Notes: generated by a model not told the origin, from the letters alone. A DNA stretch of 64,000 bases from Paenibacillus sp. UNC499MF (GCF_900107975.1 NZ_FNVF01000015.1:1-64000); one strand, 5' to 3'. Numbered from the stretch's first letter, positions 33,357 through 41,599 are shown. Numbers and translations are program-made.

Positions 33357-34823
33357 CTAAATGGTTGTAATCGGATATCCGGATTCACGCAGCGGCTCCA
33401 ATACGATCTTCCTATCGCCTCTGTTCAGCATCGTGATCAGTTCATTCCTGGCACTCACCCGGGTGCGCTCCATCATTAACTTACGCGGGCTCAATGCAAG
33501 CTCCGTTCGAAAACGCGGAGTAAGATGCGGCGAAACGACCGGCATGCTTATTGACGTCTGGCCGGCCTGCTGCACGGGATATTCGTTCTCAAAACCGGGA
33601 TCGTACACATATACGATTTTACGGGCGGTTCTTAGCAGCTCCGTTATAATCTGTCCCATCATATAAGGCTGAAACAAAAGCACAAAATCGGTTATTAGCG
33701 CTGCTTCGAAATAACTGTTTTCATAAGGAGTATCACAGCCGAGCCGGCAGCGGATTTCTTGCGAGAGAGAAGATGGGAACAGACTTTCCAACCGGCGGTT
33801 CCATAGATAGATATGAGTGGGATTCAACTGCCTGGCTATGTTCTGCTCGCTTACTCCAAGCAATAAGGAAGTTGACGCGCTGCGAAAGTGCTCGTTATAC
33901 AGGTGTTGAATAAAGGGGGCCTTAAACTTATTCATTAGCATGGATAAGTCGATGTACATCAGCTTCTCCAGAAAAGCGGAATAGAACATCCCTTGATAGT
34001 GGGGGTAAGCTTCCGTTTCCAGCTGCCACAGCTTACGGTGAATACTACGTTTGTTGCGAAAATCGTTTTCCATTCTGTCTTCTGTTCTGGCGACGGGATG
34101 CGGAAGATGCAGCACAAAGGCATGCCTCTCCGAACGGAAAGAACATCCCGCTCTGTAGAGCCGGTAAGCGAAATCAATATCCTCCGAGCCCCAGCCTCTA
34201 AAAGTGTCATCGTAACCTCCCACCTCACGGACACGTGAAGCGGACACGCTCATGGCGCCTCCCAGTCCCATTTCCCAAGGAGCGGCAAGCAGATCCAGAT
34301 TGTCCCGGAGCATCCTGAGAGCCTGATACCGGCTGTCCTGCCATACCGGCGATACGGATAGTTTCGCCGCTTCTTCCCGCAGATTGAGCGGGGACAGCTT
34401 ATGAACTACGGTTGTATCATCCCGGTCAGGGTCCGCATTTAGCCCGAGTACCATGTGCAAAAGCACGAGATCCGGCCGTTCCCGGAACCGGGCGACAACC
34501 GTATCGAGATAGTCAGGCGGAACTAAGATTCCGGCATCCAGAAAGCATAGGATATCGCCTGTCGCCGCTTGAATTCCCCGATTGCGCGTACGGGAGCGGC
34601 CGGAATGTTCATCGCGCGGGATATACAGGTAAATCAGATGATCCAGACTTTCCCGCGCCGCTTCAACCAGCTCCGCCGTGTCGTCCGCAGATCCGTCGTC
34701 CACGACGATGACCTCGAACTCTGTCCGGCTTTCATTATGCTGGGCCGCGAGATACCGCAATCCCTCAGCCATAAATTCGCCTGAGTTGTACGTCGGAATC
34801 ACAAACGAAACTTTATATGTCAT
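33357..34823 (-). CDS. GT2-family glycosyltransferase with extra C-terminal domain (first gene)
   Basis: 488 residues, paralogue of the gene at 23492-24955. GT-A motifs: SFVIPTYNSGEFMAEGL, VIVVDDGSADDTAELV, ILCFLDAGILVPPDY and GWGSEDIDFAYRLYRAG. The C-terminal part contains HIYLWNRRLESLFPS and FEAALITDFVLLFQP, matching the C-terminal domain of the other copy. First gene of the operon, behind a clear promoter. The ATG at 34823 has GGGAG six bases upstream and is preferred over the ATG at 34829 that touches that sequence. Donor and acceptor are unknown. Confidence 0.86.
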   Translation of the reverse strand: MTYKVSFVIPTYNSGEFMAEGLRYLAAQHNESRTEFEVIVVDDGSADDTAELVEAARESLDHLIYLYIPRDEHSGRSRTRNRGIQAATGDILCFLDAGILVPPDYLDTVVARFRERPDLVLLHMVLGLNADPDRDDTTVVHKLSPLNLREEAAKLSVSPVWQDSRYQALRMLRDNLDLLAAPWEMGLGGAMSVSASRVREVGGYDDTFRGWGSEDIDFAYRLYRAGCSFRSERHAFVLHLPHPVARTEDRMENDFRNKRSIHRKLWQLETEAYPHYQGMFYSAFLEKLMYIDLSMLMNKFKAPFIQHLYNEHFRSASTSLLLGVSEQNIARQLNPTHIYLWNRRLESLFPSSLSQEIRCRLGCDTPYENSYFEAALITDFVLLFQPYMMGQIITELLRTARKIVYVYDPGFENEYPVQQAGQTSISMPVVSPHLTPRFRTELALSPRKLMMERTRVSARNELITMLNRGDRKIVLEPLRESGYPITTI

Positions 34824-34919
34824 TTTCATCTCCCATCACAGCAATAAATGAAATCTTTGAGTTTACACAGTACAACGGATGACTGAGTCTTTATACCTCC
34901 TCCTTCCTTATTACCTACA

Positions 34920-34947
34920 AGTATAGTGAAAAAAATGTTATTTTCAA
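34920..34947 (-). promoter_or_regulatory. Promoter of the KS/glycosyltransferase operon
   Basis: TTGAAA (34942-34947) and TATACT (34920-34925) are 16 bases apart on the minus strand. The inferred leader of about 90 bases opens with a purine-rich GGAAGGAGGAGG (34896-34908) that has no start codon at a fitting distance. Confidence 0.65.
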
Positions 34948-35152
34948 GCAAATATGATATTTTTTAAGTATATAATTCATCTTTCATAACCTTACAGGGG
35001 TCAATAAATTTGTAAAAATGGAGTATAATGCTCTATGCTGTCGAAAAGATTCCGTTAAATCACAAATTATGTCTCACCGCTTTTACAGTGAAAATTTATC
35101 CCTATAAAAACAGACACTTTATTCCTAATACTGTTAGATTTAAACTAATAAA

Positions 35153-35180
35153 TTGAAAATTTAACCATTTTATATATAAT
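35153..35180 (+). promoter_or_regulatory. Promoter of the chorismate-lyase-like gene
   Basis: TTGAAA (35153-35158) and TATAAT (35175-35180) with a 16-base spacer, about 34 bases before the ATG. The AT-rich stretch 34950-35150 between the two divergent promoters shows no other clear element. Confidence 0.68.
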
Positions 35181-35213
35181 CAAGAGTAAGAAACAGAGAT
35201 TAAGGGAGGTAGT

Positions 35214-35765
35214 ATGACCATTTACACGGACCATGACCAGGATAAGCGCCTCATATCCGATCTTCTGCTGCAAACGGACGGAACGACAACACGCACGATT
35301 GAGATTATCGTCGGTAATCAAGTAAATATTCATGTGTATGAACATGAACGGGCAGCTCCGGAATCCGTTCCGGAAGACATCCGGCAAGCTTTTCCGGCCA
35401 ACGGGCAGTTCATCAGACGCCTGTCGAGCCTGACATTGCCCGGCCGTGTGCTATCTTACAATATTGTGTACGCGAACCTGCTGACACTCCCCGCGGATTT
35501 GGCCAGGCAGCTTGATAACCGGCAGTTTCCGCTCGGCAAACTGCTGGCTGAATATCCGACCCGCCGGGAAATCACGGAGACAGGAATCGAACATAGAAGC
35601 GGCATGGAAGCATTCGCCTCCTATTCCCTGTCGGCTTCCGCTTACCTCATGAAAAAATATAAAATCATGGGTGGAGATTCGTGCTGGTTCTACCTGATCG
35701 AATATTTTGACCGGGACGCGATTGTCCGCTCGGCTTCCCGCATTTCTTCCGCCAGCGGACGATAA
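35214..35765 (+). CDS. Chorismate-pyruvate lyase-like protein (UbiC/DUF98 type)
   Basis: 183 residues. The order of motifs fits chorismate lyases: DGTTTRTIEIIVG near the head, then an arginine in GQFIRRLSSLTLPGRV (position of the UbiC active-site Arg), FPLGKLL (the UbiC PLGKYL region) and a C-terminal glutamate in YLIEYFDRD (position of UbiC Glu155). Such enzymes turn chorismate into 4-hydroxybenzoate and pyruvate. The family is diverse, so the assignment is likely but not certain. GGGAGG precedes the ATG. It is divergent from the KS operon and would supply its aromatic starter. A terminator follows at 35880. Confidence 0.72.
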   Translation: MTIYTDHDQDKRLISDLLLQTDGTTTRTIEIIVGNQVNIHVYEHERAAPESVPEDIRQAFPANGQFIRRLSSLTLPGRVLSYNIVYANLLTLPADLARQLDNRQFPLGKLLAEYPTRREITETGIEHRSGMEAFASYSLSASAYLMKKYKIMGGDSCWFYLIEYFDRDAIVRSASRISSASGR

Positions 35766-35879
35766 CGCCCATTCGGGGACTCCTGCCGCCCAATTTCTCC
35801 AGGTCCTCCTTAATAGCTACAAAAATCACCGATTTACCCGTCTAAGTTCCTTCAAGAAAATGAGCCGTATTCTTTTCGG

Positions 35880-35909
35880 GGCCATCCTCCGCCGGATGGT
35901 CTTTTCTTT
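35880..35909 (+). terminator. Terminator after the chorismate-lyase-like gene
   Basis: GGCCATCC and GGATGGTC (one GU pair) around a TCCGCC loop, followed by TTTTCTTT on the plus strand. Confidence 0.8.
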
Positions 35910-36039
35910 ATAGGTTGAAGGATTCACTTAAACCCCGCAGAGCAGTTCCTTTCCCTTCTTGCTGTTTTTCGAAAGAACCTCGCTTATTTTTTCAGCTCTT
36001 GAATGTAGACATGTTTTATCCCGGCCACGATATCTTCTT

Positions 36040-36120
36040 TGCTATCATGGAATTACATGAAATAACTACAGAAGGAGGTAATAACAAGTGGAACAAGGCA
36101 TTATGTCAGTATCTTAAAAT
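36040..36120 (+). pseudogene. Remnant of a YezG-like immunity gene copy
   Basis: The stretch encodes MELHEITTEGGNNKWNKAL, nearly the same as ELHKITTEGGNNKWNRAV in the intact gene at 36210-36548. Only this short piece survives; the sequence on both sides does not match. The rest of 35766-36209 (beyond the terminator) shows nothing recognisable. Confidence 0.65.
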
Positions 36121-36209
36121 AAAAGGCGAGCAATTTAGCTACTGATGAAGCTGTGGCGCAATGCTTTACACATATCAACAAAGGCACAAAATAGAGAAAG
36201 GTGGTAAAT

Positions 36210-36548
36210 ATGAAAACAGTCGACAAAATTTATGAATCTATTGTAACCAATATTAGTACTGTAATTAATGGAGAGTGGGTGAAAGCAAAATTAGATATTG
36301 AAGTGATTGGTGAAATGGTTAGTTTCACAGGAAATTATTTGAGCAATAAAAATGAAACAAAACAAATAGATGTAGATGAATTTGATTTTCAACTAACATT
36401 TGATGTTCTTGAACTTCATAAAATAACGACTGAAGGCGGGAATAATAAATGGAACAGAGCTGTTTTTTCTGTACAACCTGACGGAGCATTTGATATGGAA
36501 TTCATTTGGGATCAGGAACTACAAGATGAAATTGAAAGATTAGCATGA
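36210..36548 (+). CDS. YezG-like (DUF600) immunity protein
   Basis: 112 residues. The pattern of an amphipathic N-terminal helix (VDKIYESIVTNISTVIN-GEW), beta strands, and the final KWNRAVFSVQPDGAFDMEFIWD resembles YezG, the antidote of the LXG-domain DNase YeeF in Bacillus subtilis. No toxin gene is present in the window, so it may be an orphan immunity gene protecting against a neighbour strain. The ATG at 36210 has AAAGGTGG before it. Its AT-rich composition contrasts with the surroundings, a sign of recent arrival. Moderately sure of the family. Confidence 0.6.
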   Translation: MKTVDKIYESIVTNISTVINGEWVKAKLDIEVIGEMVSFTGNYLSNKNETKQIDVDEFDFQLTFDVLELHKITTEGGNNKWNRAVFSVQPDGAFDMEFIWDQELQDEIERLA

Positions 36549-36610
36549 CGCTCACCTACGATTGAGCGGTATAGCTGCGAAAGTAGAAAATATTGGAAAA
36601 TCCGCTAAAC

Positions 36611-36653
36611 AAAACGCCGCAACCCTATCATTCGGATTGCGACGCTTTTGTTT
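36611..36653. terminator. Bidirectional terminator between convergent genes
   Basis: AAAACGCCGCAA and TTGCGACGCTTTT pair (one mismatch) around a 16-base loop, with A and T runs outside. It serves the immunity gene and the DUF4259 gene. Confidence 0.72.
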
Positions 36654-36669
36654 TCGTTCAATCATCCTT

Positions 36670-37104
36670 CTACCGTTCTTTAGCAAGCCGTGCTTCCAAC
36701 TTGGCAATCAACTGCTGCACATGTGCCCGCCATTCGTCCCAGCTCGACGATTCCCGCCACAGCTCCGCCAAATCCCCCTCGCAGTCCCCCTCAATGTCAG
36801 TCCAAATCACGTTCAGATGCTCCAGCAAAGCCCCAAGCGCGGCACGATCGGCCGTGAACGCCCGTACTTGCGTCAAGGCGCGTTCTTCCTCCTCATGATC
36901 GTAATCCAAACTGCCACTCTCCAGAAACTCGATATACAGCTCCGCGAGGGCGAGCACTGTTCCGTCATAAAGGAAATCATCCTCACCAAACTTCGCCATC
37001 AATTCACCCAAATCCAACGTGTCACGAGGAAGCAAGACCTCTATCGCTGCCACTAGATCCAGCCCTTCATCACTTTCCAATGCTTTGATTCCCCATGCTC
37101 CCAT
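36670..37104 (-). CDS. DUF4259-domain protein
   Basis: 144 residues, strongly acidic. The start MGAWGIKALESDEGLDLVAA is the hallmark of DUF4259, a small family of unknown function that I associate loosely with polymorphic-toxin immunity neighbourhoods. The ATG at 37104 has GGAGG 7 bases upstream; the longer frame to 37155 has no support. It is convergent with the YezG-like gene, which would fit an immunity island. Confidence 0.8.
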   Translation of the reverse strand: MGAWGIKALESDEGLDLVAAIEVLLPRDTLDLGELMAKFGEDDFLYDGTVLALAELYIEFLESGSLDYDHEEEERALTQVRAFTADRAALGALLEHLNVIWTDIEGDCEGDLAELWRESSSWDEWRAHVQQLIAKLEARLAKER

Positions 37105-37434
37105 TCGATGTCCTCCGGTCACTGTTCGTCTCTTTATTATATGGAGCATGTCCAATGCACGTCAAATGTTACCATGACTCCTTGAATGGCAACACCCTGC
37201 ACTCACAAGGAGAGCTGATTCCGTCAAAAGGTAATCAAGACCGAAAGAATTGCGGAGAAAGTTCAGCTAACGAAGACGATAGTTTAACGAACAGGTTGCA
37301 ATTGGTACATTTAGCGCTCATAAAAATCTCATTCATCGGCAGTTGTTCGACTTCAGCCCCTTTTATTGGACACGACCACCTTGCATTGACAAGGGGGTGA
37401 CAAAGGGCACCTCATTCATGTAGAGGGTACCAAA
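37105..37434. other. Intergenic stretch without recognisable features
   Basis: No credible coding frame, RNA or strong hairpin is seen between the DUF4259 gene and the GNAT gene. The ORF at 37095-37400 on the plus strand has low-complexity, non-protein-like composition. Confidence 0.5.
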
Positions 37435-37911
37435 TCAAAGTTGCAGTACGGTAATTGGTTCGTTATCACAGATTTCACCGTTGTCACGAAAACCAAAGCT
37501 TTCATAAAGCTTTTTGGCAGCGAAGTTAGCAGCTCCATATGGAATCCAGCAGTACCGTGCCGGCCCTGCCGGAAAGGTGCGGATAAATTCCAAGATTTTG
37601 TTCATGGCTCCCCGGCCGTAGCCCCGGTTCTGGTATTGCTTGTCAATCATTAGTCGTAAGATACAATAGCTTTCGTCTGCAATTGATGGGAGCTCGTACC
37701 CGGTGATTCCATAAGTCAACATAACAAAACCGACGGGTTGCTCATCTGCATAAATGGCAAATGGAAATGGATGACCTCCATTGGTAGCAAGCACATAACA
37801 AGAGGCCATGCTTGACAGATTAGAAGCTACGAAGCGGCGTTGTTCTTCTGAAACTTCTAAGTTAAATATGGCACGTCGGTTTTCCAGCGTGATTTTTCTG
37901 AGAGTAATCAT
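37435..37911 (-). CDS. GNAT acetyltransferase (diamine/spermidine type)
   Basis: 158 residues of the GNAT fold. The acetyl-CoA loop is YQNRGYGRGAMNKIL near 100, preceded by the strand YCILRLMIDKQ; the N-terminal IFNLEVSEEQRRFVASNLSSM and the C-terminal KKLYESFGFRDNGE match PaiA/BltD-like polyamine acetyltransferases. Substrate is inferred from resemblance only. GGAG lies 9 bases before the ATG. Confidence 0.85.
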   Translation of the reverse strand: MITLRKITLENRRAIFNLEVSEEQRRFVASNLSSMASCYVLATNGGHPFPFAIYADEQPVGFVMLTYGITGYELPSIADESYCILRLMIDKQYQNRGYGRGAMNKILEFIRTFPAGPARYCWIPYGAANFAAKKLYESFGFRDNGEICDNEPITVLQL

Positions 37912-37974
37912 ATAAAGCTTCTCCGTTCATATTCCTTGGTTCGTTCGTCTTAATCATTCATCCTGTTGCTGGCC

Positions 37975-38502
37975 TTACAATCGTTTGACCATATGAATGT
38001 CGCAGGGCTCTTTTTCAAATAGCTCCTCATCGACCTCCGGCGTAATGGCCGAACCGCAGCTCCTATAAAAATTTACAGCGGATTCCGTTTCCGTAGAGGA
38101 GATGTACAAGTATTTCGCGCCTTTTTCGACTGCCGCTTCGCTTAACTCTTTCATGATCCGGCTCCCGATTCCTTGTCTGCGGTAATCCCGGGTAACATAC
38201 ATCAGGTCTATCTGAAGCCGGTCCTTCTCCCGGCCTCTAAACGTATTAGCCAGGACACCGAACCCGACCAAGGTATCCCCGTCGTACGCTCCCACTGCCG
38301 TACCGCCGTTTTCGAGTTCACGCTCATACCGTGAAATGATCGAAGTATAATCGTCTTCTTTCCAGTTGGGGCATTCATGAGCGGTTTTAGTTTCCTCCAG
38401 AACTTCATCCTTACATGTGTAGATCCGCTCTATGGTTTCGGAACGGTCTATATCGCGTATTTTATACGAATCTTCGAGCTTCATCCGAACGATTGAAATC
38501 AT
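37975..38502 (-). CDS. GNAT acetyltransferase
   Basis: 175 residues. The core YVTRDYRRQGIGSRIMKELSEAAVEKGAKYL binds acetyl-CoA, and VNFYRSCGSAITPEVDEELFE closes the fold. The substrate is unknown. GGGAGG precedes the ATG. It is upstream of, and likely co-directional with, the GNAT gene at 37435-37911, with 63 bases between. Confidence 0.88.
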   Translation of the reverse strand: MISIVRMKLEDSYKIRDIDRSETIERIYTCKDEVLEETKTAHECPNWKEDDYTSIISRYERELENGGTAVGAYDGDTLVGFGVLANTFRGREKDRLQIDLMYVTRDYRRQGIGSRIMKELSEAAVEKGAKYLYISSTETESAVNFYRSCGSAITPEVDEELFEKEPCDIHMVKRL

Positions 38503-38822
38503 ACTCTTCCTCCCTATTGCATCGTTATAGGTCTGAACTCAATCAGGAGCCATCCGGGGATTTATCCACGCCTTTCAAACGCGAAACGATATATATTCAT
38601 GTCTTTAATCGGAAAACGATGTTCTTGTCCTCCGACAAATAGCGACTTTCAATGGGACCTTGTTCCTGTCCCTGGGCTCATTTCTTTCAATGCAGCACGC
38701 CCCCACTGATCTACGAGCTTACAATAACTATCGGCGTCATGCATTTGTAGGCCACATACGATTGTCATGGTCCAAGCTACCTTTGGGAGTGATTGTAGAG
38801 CATTTACCATTCATTGAGATGA
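38503..38822. other. Intergenic stretch without recognisable features
   Basis: A short plus-strand ORF (38660-38845) has no ribosome-binding site and no family features. No terminator or RNA gene is evident. Confidence 0.5.
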
Positions 38823-39563
38823 TTACCGATTTATATTTTGCATAATTGCACTGTAAAGAAAATCTGCTAAACCCTCATTGCCATATTGATTAAAGTAGCT
38901 TTTGAATCGTGCATCGAATTTGTAGGTATGGGCTATGCAAGCCAGTAACTCTTCATCGCATGTCATGAAATGCATTAGATTTTCTTTCCACTCTTCGATT
39001 AATCGCTGCACTTCATCGGAGGAAGGATCCTGATCGATACAGGACGCAATTTGTTTATATATTTCTTCAATATCGGAAAAACGTTTCTCTTTTTCATCTG
39101 CTGATAAATTTTCCATCGTTTCATTATACACTTTGTACGCATCTGTTTCGCCATAAATGAGTCTTGCTTCATTGGCATACTGTTCTTTCAATGGCAAAAC
39201 GGAAGAATGGTTAAAAATGTGCAAATTACTAATATCATTCCCCGAAACGTATTCATCGAGAGCAGTTATGATGTTTTCCAGTCTTTGTTTTCATAAAGTT
39301 TGTCCCTGCTTCTTTACTATTTGTCTCTGTTCTTGCCTGGTCAGCTTTAAAATGTCCGCAATTTCTTTCAAGGAAAAATCCAATTCTTTTAAGAATAAAA
39401 TGGTTTGAAGTTTTTCCAAACAGCTTAGATGATATAGGCGATACCCTTTTTCCGTCAGATGTGTCGGTTTAAATAAATCGATTCTATCGTAATAATGCAA
39501 GGTACGAGCTGTAATGCCTGTTATCTGAACAATATCTTTAACCGCCAATAATGGTTTCTTCAT
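38823..39563 (-). pseudogene. MerR/TipA-type regulator interrupted by an in-frame TGA
   Basis: A single 741-base frame encodes a complete MerR activator except for a TGA at 39291-39293. The N-terminal part has the helix-turn-helix AVKDIVQITGITARTLHYYD and a coiled-coil dimerisation helix; after the stop the same frame continues KQRLENIITALDEYVSGNDI and the TipAS-like ligand-binding domain to 38823. Replacing TGA by CGA (Arg) would restore a 246-residue protein of the usual length, so a single C-to-T change is the simplest cause. Its first codons overlap the DUF2268 gene by 26 bases. A MerR-type operator sits upstream at 40512-40530. A truncated DNA-binding peptide may still be made. Confidence 0.85.
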
Positions 39564-40464
39564 CCCAAAATCCTTTTACTTCGTCTAGTATTTGAGCAGC
39601 AGGCGTTATCGTGGCCTCAAAGATCGTTTTCCCTGTTTTTCTTAAATAATACTGGATTAAATAATATCCGCAAGCGTAGCCGGCGCTGTAAGGCATATTG
39701 ACCGGTTTAAAGTTCTGAAGTTCTGCGATCTCATCACCGTAAAGATACGGGGCAAATTGATCAAACCCCGTTAATTGCAATTGCTCTCGGAGTATGGGCT
39801 TAATGCGCCTGTTAAGTGTTTCTGCATTTGTTTTCGTTACCCAAGGGCCGAGCAATTCTTCTCCAAACATAAACGCAGCAAAGTTTTCAGCTAATCCTTC
39901 ACTTACAATTAGCTCGCCCAAATTTACGGTGTGATCCCACTGAATAAATTGATATCGCACATTATGGTTGCATTCGTGCGCCAGCGCAGCCTTCATTCGA
40001 GGAATCGTGTACTCATTTGGCAAGAGTGTACCCCAGATAAACCCGGGGATCCCCCCAAAGCCGCTATATCCTTCGTTTATTGTTAAGGCACGGTTTTCCG
40101 GATTCCCTAGTTGAACGGTAAACAAATATTCAGATACGGGGAGACTTATTTCGTGTTCTATAAATAGACGGAGGCCTTTCCTTACAGCGTGCTCACACTC
40201 TAACCAAAAAGAATCTGAGGAAATCAACTCTACCTCAGATGAAATCTGCTGGGTAATCTGATCAGGAGATCGATGCATCATACTATTAAACGTAATAACG
40301 TCAAAACCATTCGCTTCTTCCGCTTTAAAAGGGATTTGTTGAATTTGCCATTGTTTCGTAAAGGGAGCCATCATTTCGTTTCTGAATAATTCAAGCTTTT
40401 CCTCGGGTGAAGCTTGGATAACTTTTTTATAAATATGATCTGAACGCAGTGATTTTATGTTCAT
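39538..40464 (-). CDS. DUF2268 putative zinc protease
   Basis: 308 residues with the metallopeptidase motif HECNH near 180 (two His plus Glu) followed by a glutamate in VSEGLAENFAA about 25 residues later, as in gluzincin-like DUF2268 proteins. No signal peptide, so it probably acts in the cytoplasm. The ATG at 40464 has GGAG 9 bases upstream; the TTG three codons earlier directly touches it. First gene of a unit whose second gene is the broken MerR/TipA regulator, and behind a promoter with a MerR-style 19-base spacer. Confidence 0.8.
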   Translation of the reverse strand: MNIKSLRSDHIYKKVIQASPEEKLELFRNEMMAPFTKQWQIQQIPFKAEEANGFDVITFNSMMHRSPDQITQQISSEVELISSDSFWLECEHAVRKGLRLFIEHEISLPVSEYLFTVQLGNPENRALTINEGYSGFGGIPGFIWGTLLPNEYTIPRMKAALAHECNHNVRYQFIQWDHTVNLGELIVSEGLAENFAAFMFGEELLGPWVTKTNAETLNRRIKPILREQLQLTGFDQFAPYLYGDEIAELQNFKPVNMPYSAGYACGYYLIQYYLRKTGKTIFEATITPAAQILDEVKGFWDEETIIGG

Positions 40465-40503
40465 CTCTCTCAACTCCTAGTTAGGTTAGTATTCTTAGAG
40501 AGA

Positions 40504-40534
40504 ATTATGCACTATGACCTAACGTCATAGTCAA
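40504..40534 (-). promoter_or_regulatory. MerR-type promoter/operator
   Basis: TTGACT (40529-40534) and CATAAT (40504-40509) are 19 bases apart, too long for normal polymerase contact. The spacer region is filled by the perfect palindrome CTATGAC-N5-GTCATAG (40512-40530). This is the classic layout for MerR activators that untwist DNA. Confidence 0.85.
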
Positions 40535-40593
40535 GACTCTTGAATCGAAATTAATTTACATGTTTATAAAACCATCCTGTTCGTTAGCTTAAT

Positions 40594-40621
40594 GAAGCTG
40601 CCGATCAGCGCCGGCAGCTTC
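40594..40621. repeat. Perfect 10-bp stem hairpin
   Basis: GAAGCTGCCG and CGGCAGCTTC around an 8-base loop between the EamA and DUF2268 genes. No U-tract follows on either strand; possibly a weak terminator for the EamA gene. Confidence 0.45.
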
Positions 40622-40710
40622 GTCCTGGTCGTTTATTCAACTAGTGTTTTCCGTTAGCGTAATAGGTATGGTTAGGGTTATGTTTTTCTACAAATAAGAT
40701 TTCCATAAAC

Positions 40711-41577
40711 CTAATTGGAGGCGAAACGCCGGGCGAACGCCACACATAGTACGACACCGATATTCACGATAAAAATCGGCCAGCCGATATATTCGTGCAG
40801 AACGACGGCCGTCAGCAGCAGGCCGAAGAAAGGCTGAAGAAGCTGCAGCTGTCCGACTGCGGCTATGCCTCCCTGGGCAAGGCCGCGATACCAGAATACG
40901 AAACCGATGAGCATGCTGAACAGGGACACGTAAGCTAGACTTAAAATGGCAGAAGTACTTATACCCGTCCATGAATCCGGCATGGAATAAAACGAGAGCA
41001 GCGACATAACGGGAAGTGAAAGAACGAGCGCCCAGGAGATCACCTGCCAGCCCCCCAGCCTCCGTGAAAGCCGTCCCCCTTCCGCATAACCGTACCCGCA
41101 TACGAGGATAGAAGCCAGCATTAACGAATCTCCGGCCGGTGAAGAATCAGCCCCTTGCGATAAGGCGAATCCCGCCACGAGGAAGCTGCCCAGAGCCGAT
41201 AAGATCCAGAAGGCCGGTTGAGGACGTTCACCTCCCCGGAGTACGCCGAAGATCGCCGTCGAAAGCGGCAGGAGCCCTATGTAGATAATGGCATGCGCGG
41301 ATGTGACGTACTGAAGGGCCAAGGCCGTCAGCAGCGGGAAGCCTACCACTACGCAAAGTGCCACTAACACGAGCGGAACGATGTCGCTGCGGTGAGGACG
41401 CTGCTGCCGGAAGATGAGAAGAAGGGCTCCCGCCAACACCCCTGCAATCGCCGCCCGGATTACGGTGAGGAATAACGGATCGAAATCCGCCACGGCCAGC
41501 CGGGTTGCGGGCAGCGATCCGCTGAAGATAAGCACGCCAGCGAATCCGTTGATCCAGCCGCTTGTCGTTTTGTTCAT
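40711..41577 (-). CDS. EamA/DMT-family permease
   Basis: 288 residues with ten predicted membrane helices in two EamA repeats (first GFAGVLIFSGSLPATRLAV; second begins near LMLASILVCGYGYAEGGRL). It probably exports an amino acid, a drug or a small metabolite. The ATG at 41577 has GAGGTGA 5 bases upstream; the longer frame to 41691 runs into the divergent promoter region. Divergent from a MocR-type regulator, which typically controls such a neighbour. Confidence 0.88.
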   Translation of the reverse strand: MNKTTSGWINGFAGVLIFSGSLPATRLAVADFDPLFLTVIRAAIAGVLAGALLLIFRQQRPHRSDIVPLVLVALCVVVGFPLLTALALQYVTSAHAIIYIGLLPLSTAIFGVLRGGERPQPAFWILSALGSFLVAGFALSQGADSSPAGDSLMLASILVCGYGYAEGGRLSRRLGGWQVISWALVLSLPVMSLLSFYSMPDSWTGISTSAILSLAYVSLFSMLIGFVFWYRGLAQGGIAAVGQLQLLQPFFGLLLTAVVLHEYIGWPIFIVNIGVVLCVAFARRFASN

Positions 41578-41599
41578 TACAATCACCTCAAATAATTGT

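Noticed and set aside
23492-35765. The cluster as a capsule or teichoic-acid locus
   Set aside because: Glycosyltransferases and an ABC-2 exporter would fit, but there is no polymerase, flippase, priming transferase or CDP-polyol gene, while KS, ACP, ligase and dehydratase genes dominate.
35915-36145. 76-residue ORF before the YezG-like gene
   Set aside because: Only the segment around 36040-36120 resembles a protein and it is a fragment of the neighbouring gene; the N-terminal part is unlike any domain and lacks a ribosome-binding site.
38660-38845. 61-residue plus-strand ORF
   Set aside because: No ribosome-binding site and no recognisable features; overlaps the end of the MerR/TipA gene.
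40594-40621. Hairpin considered as an insertion-sequence end
   Set aside because: No transposase, target duplication or second copy is seen.
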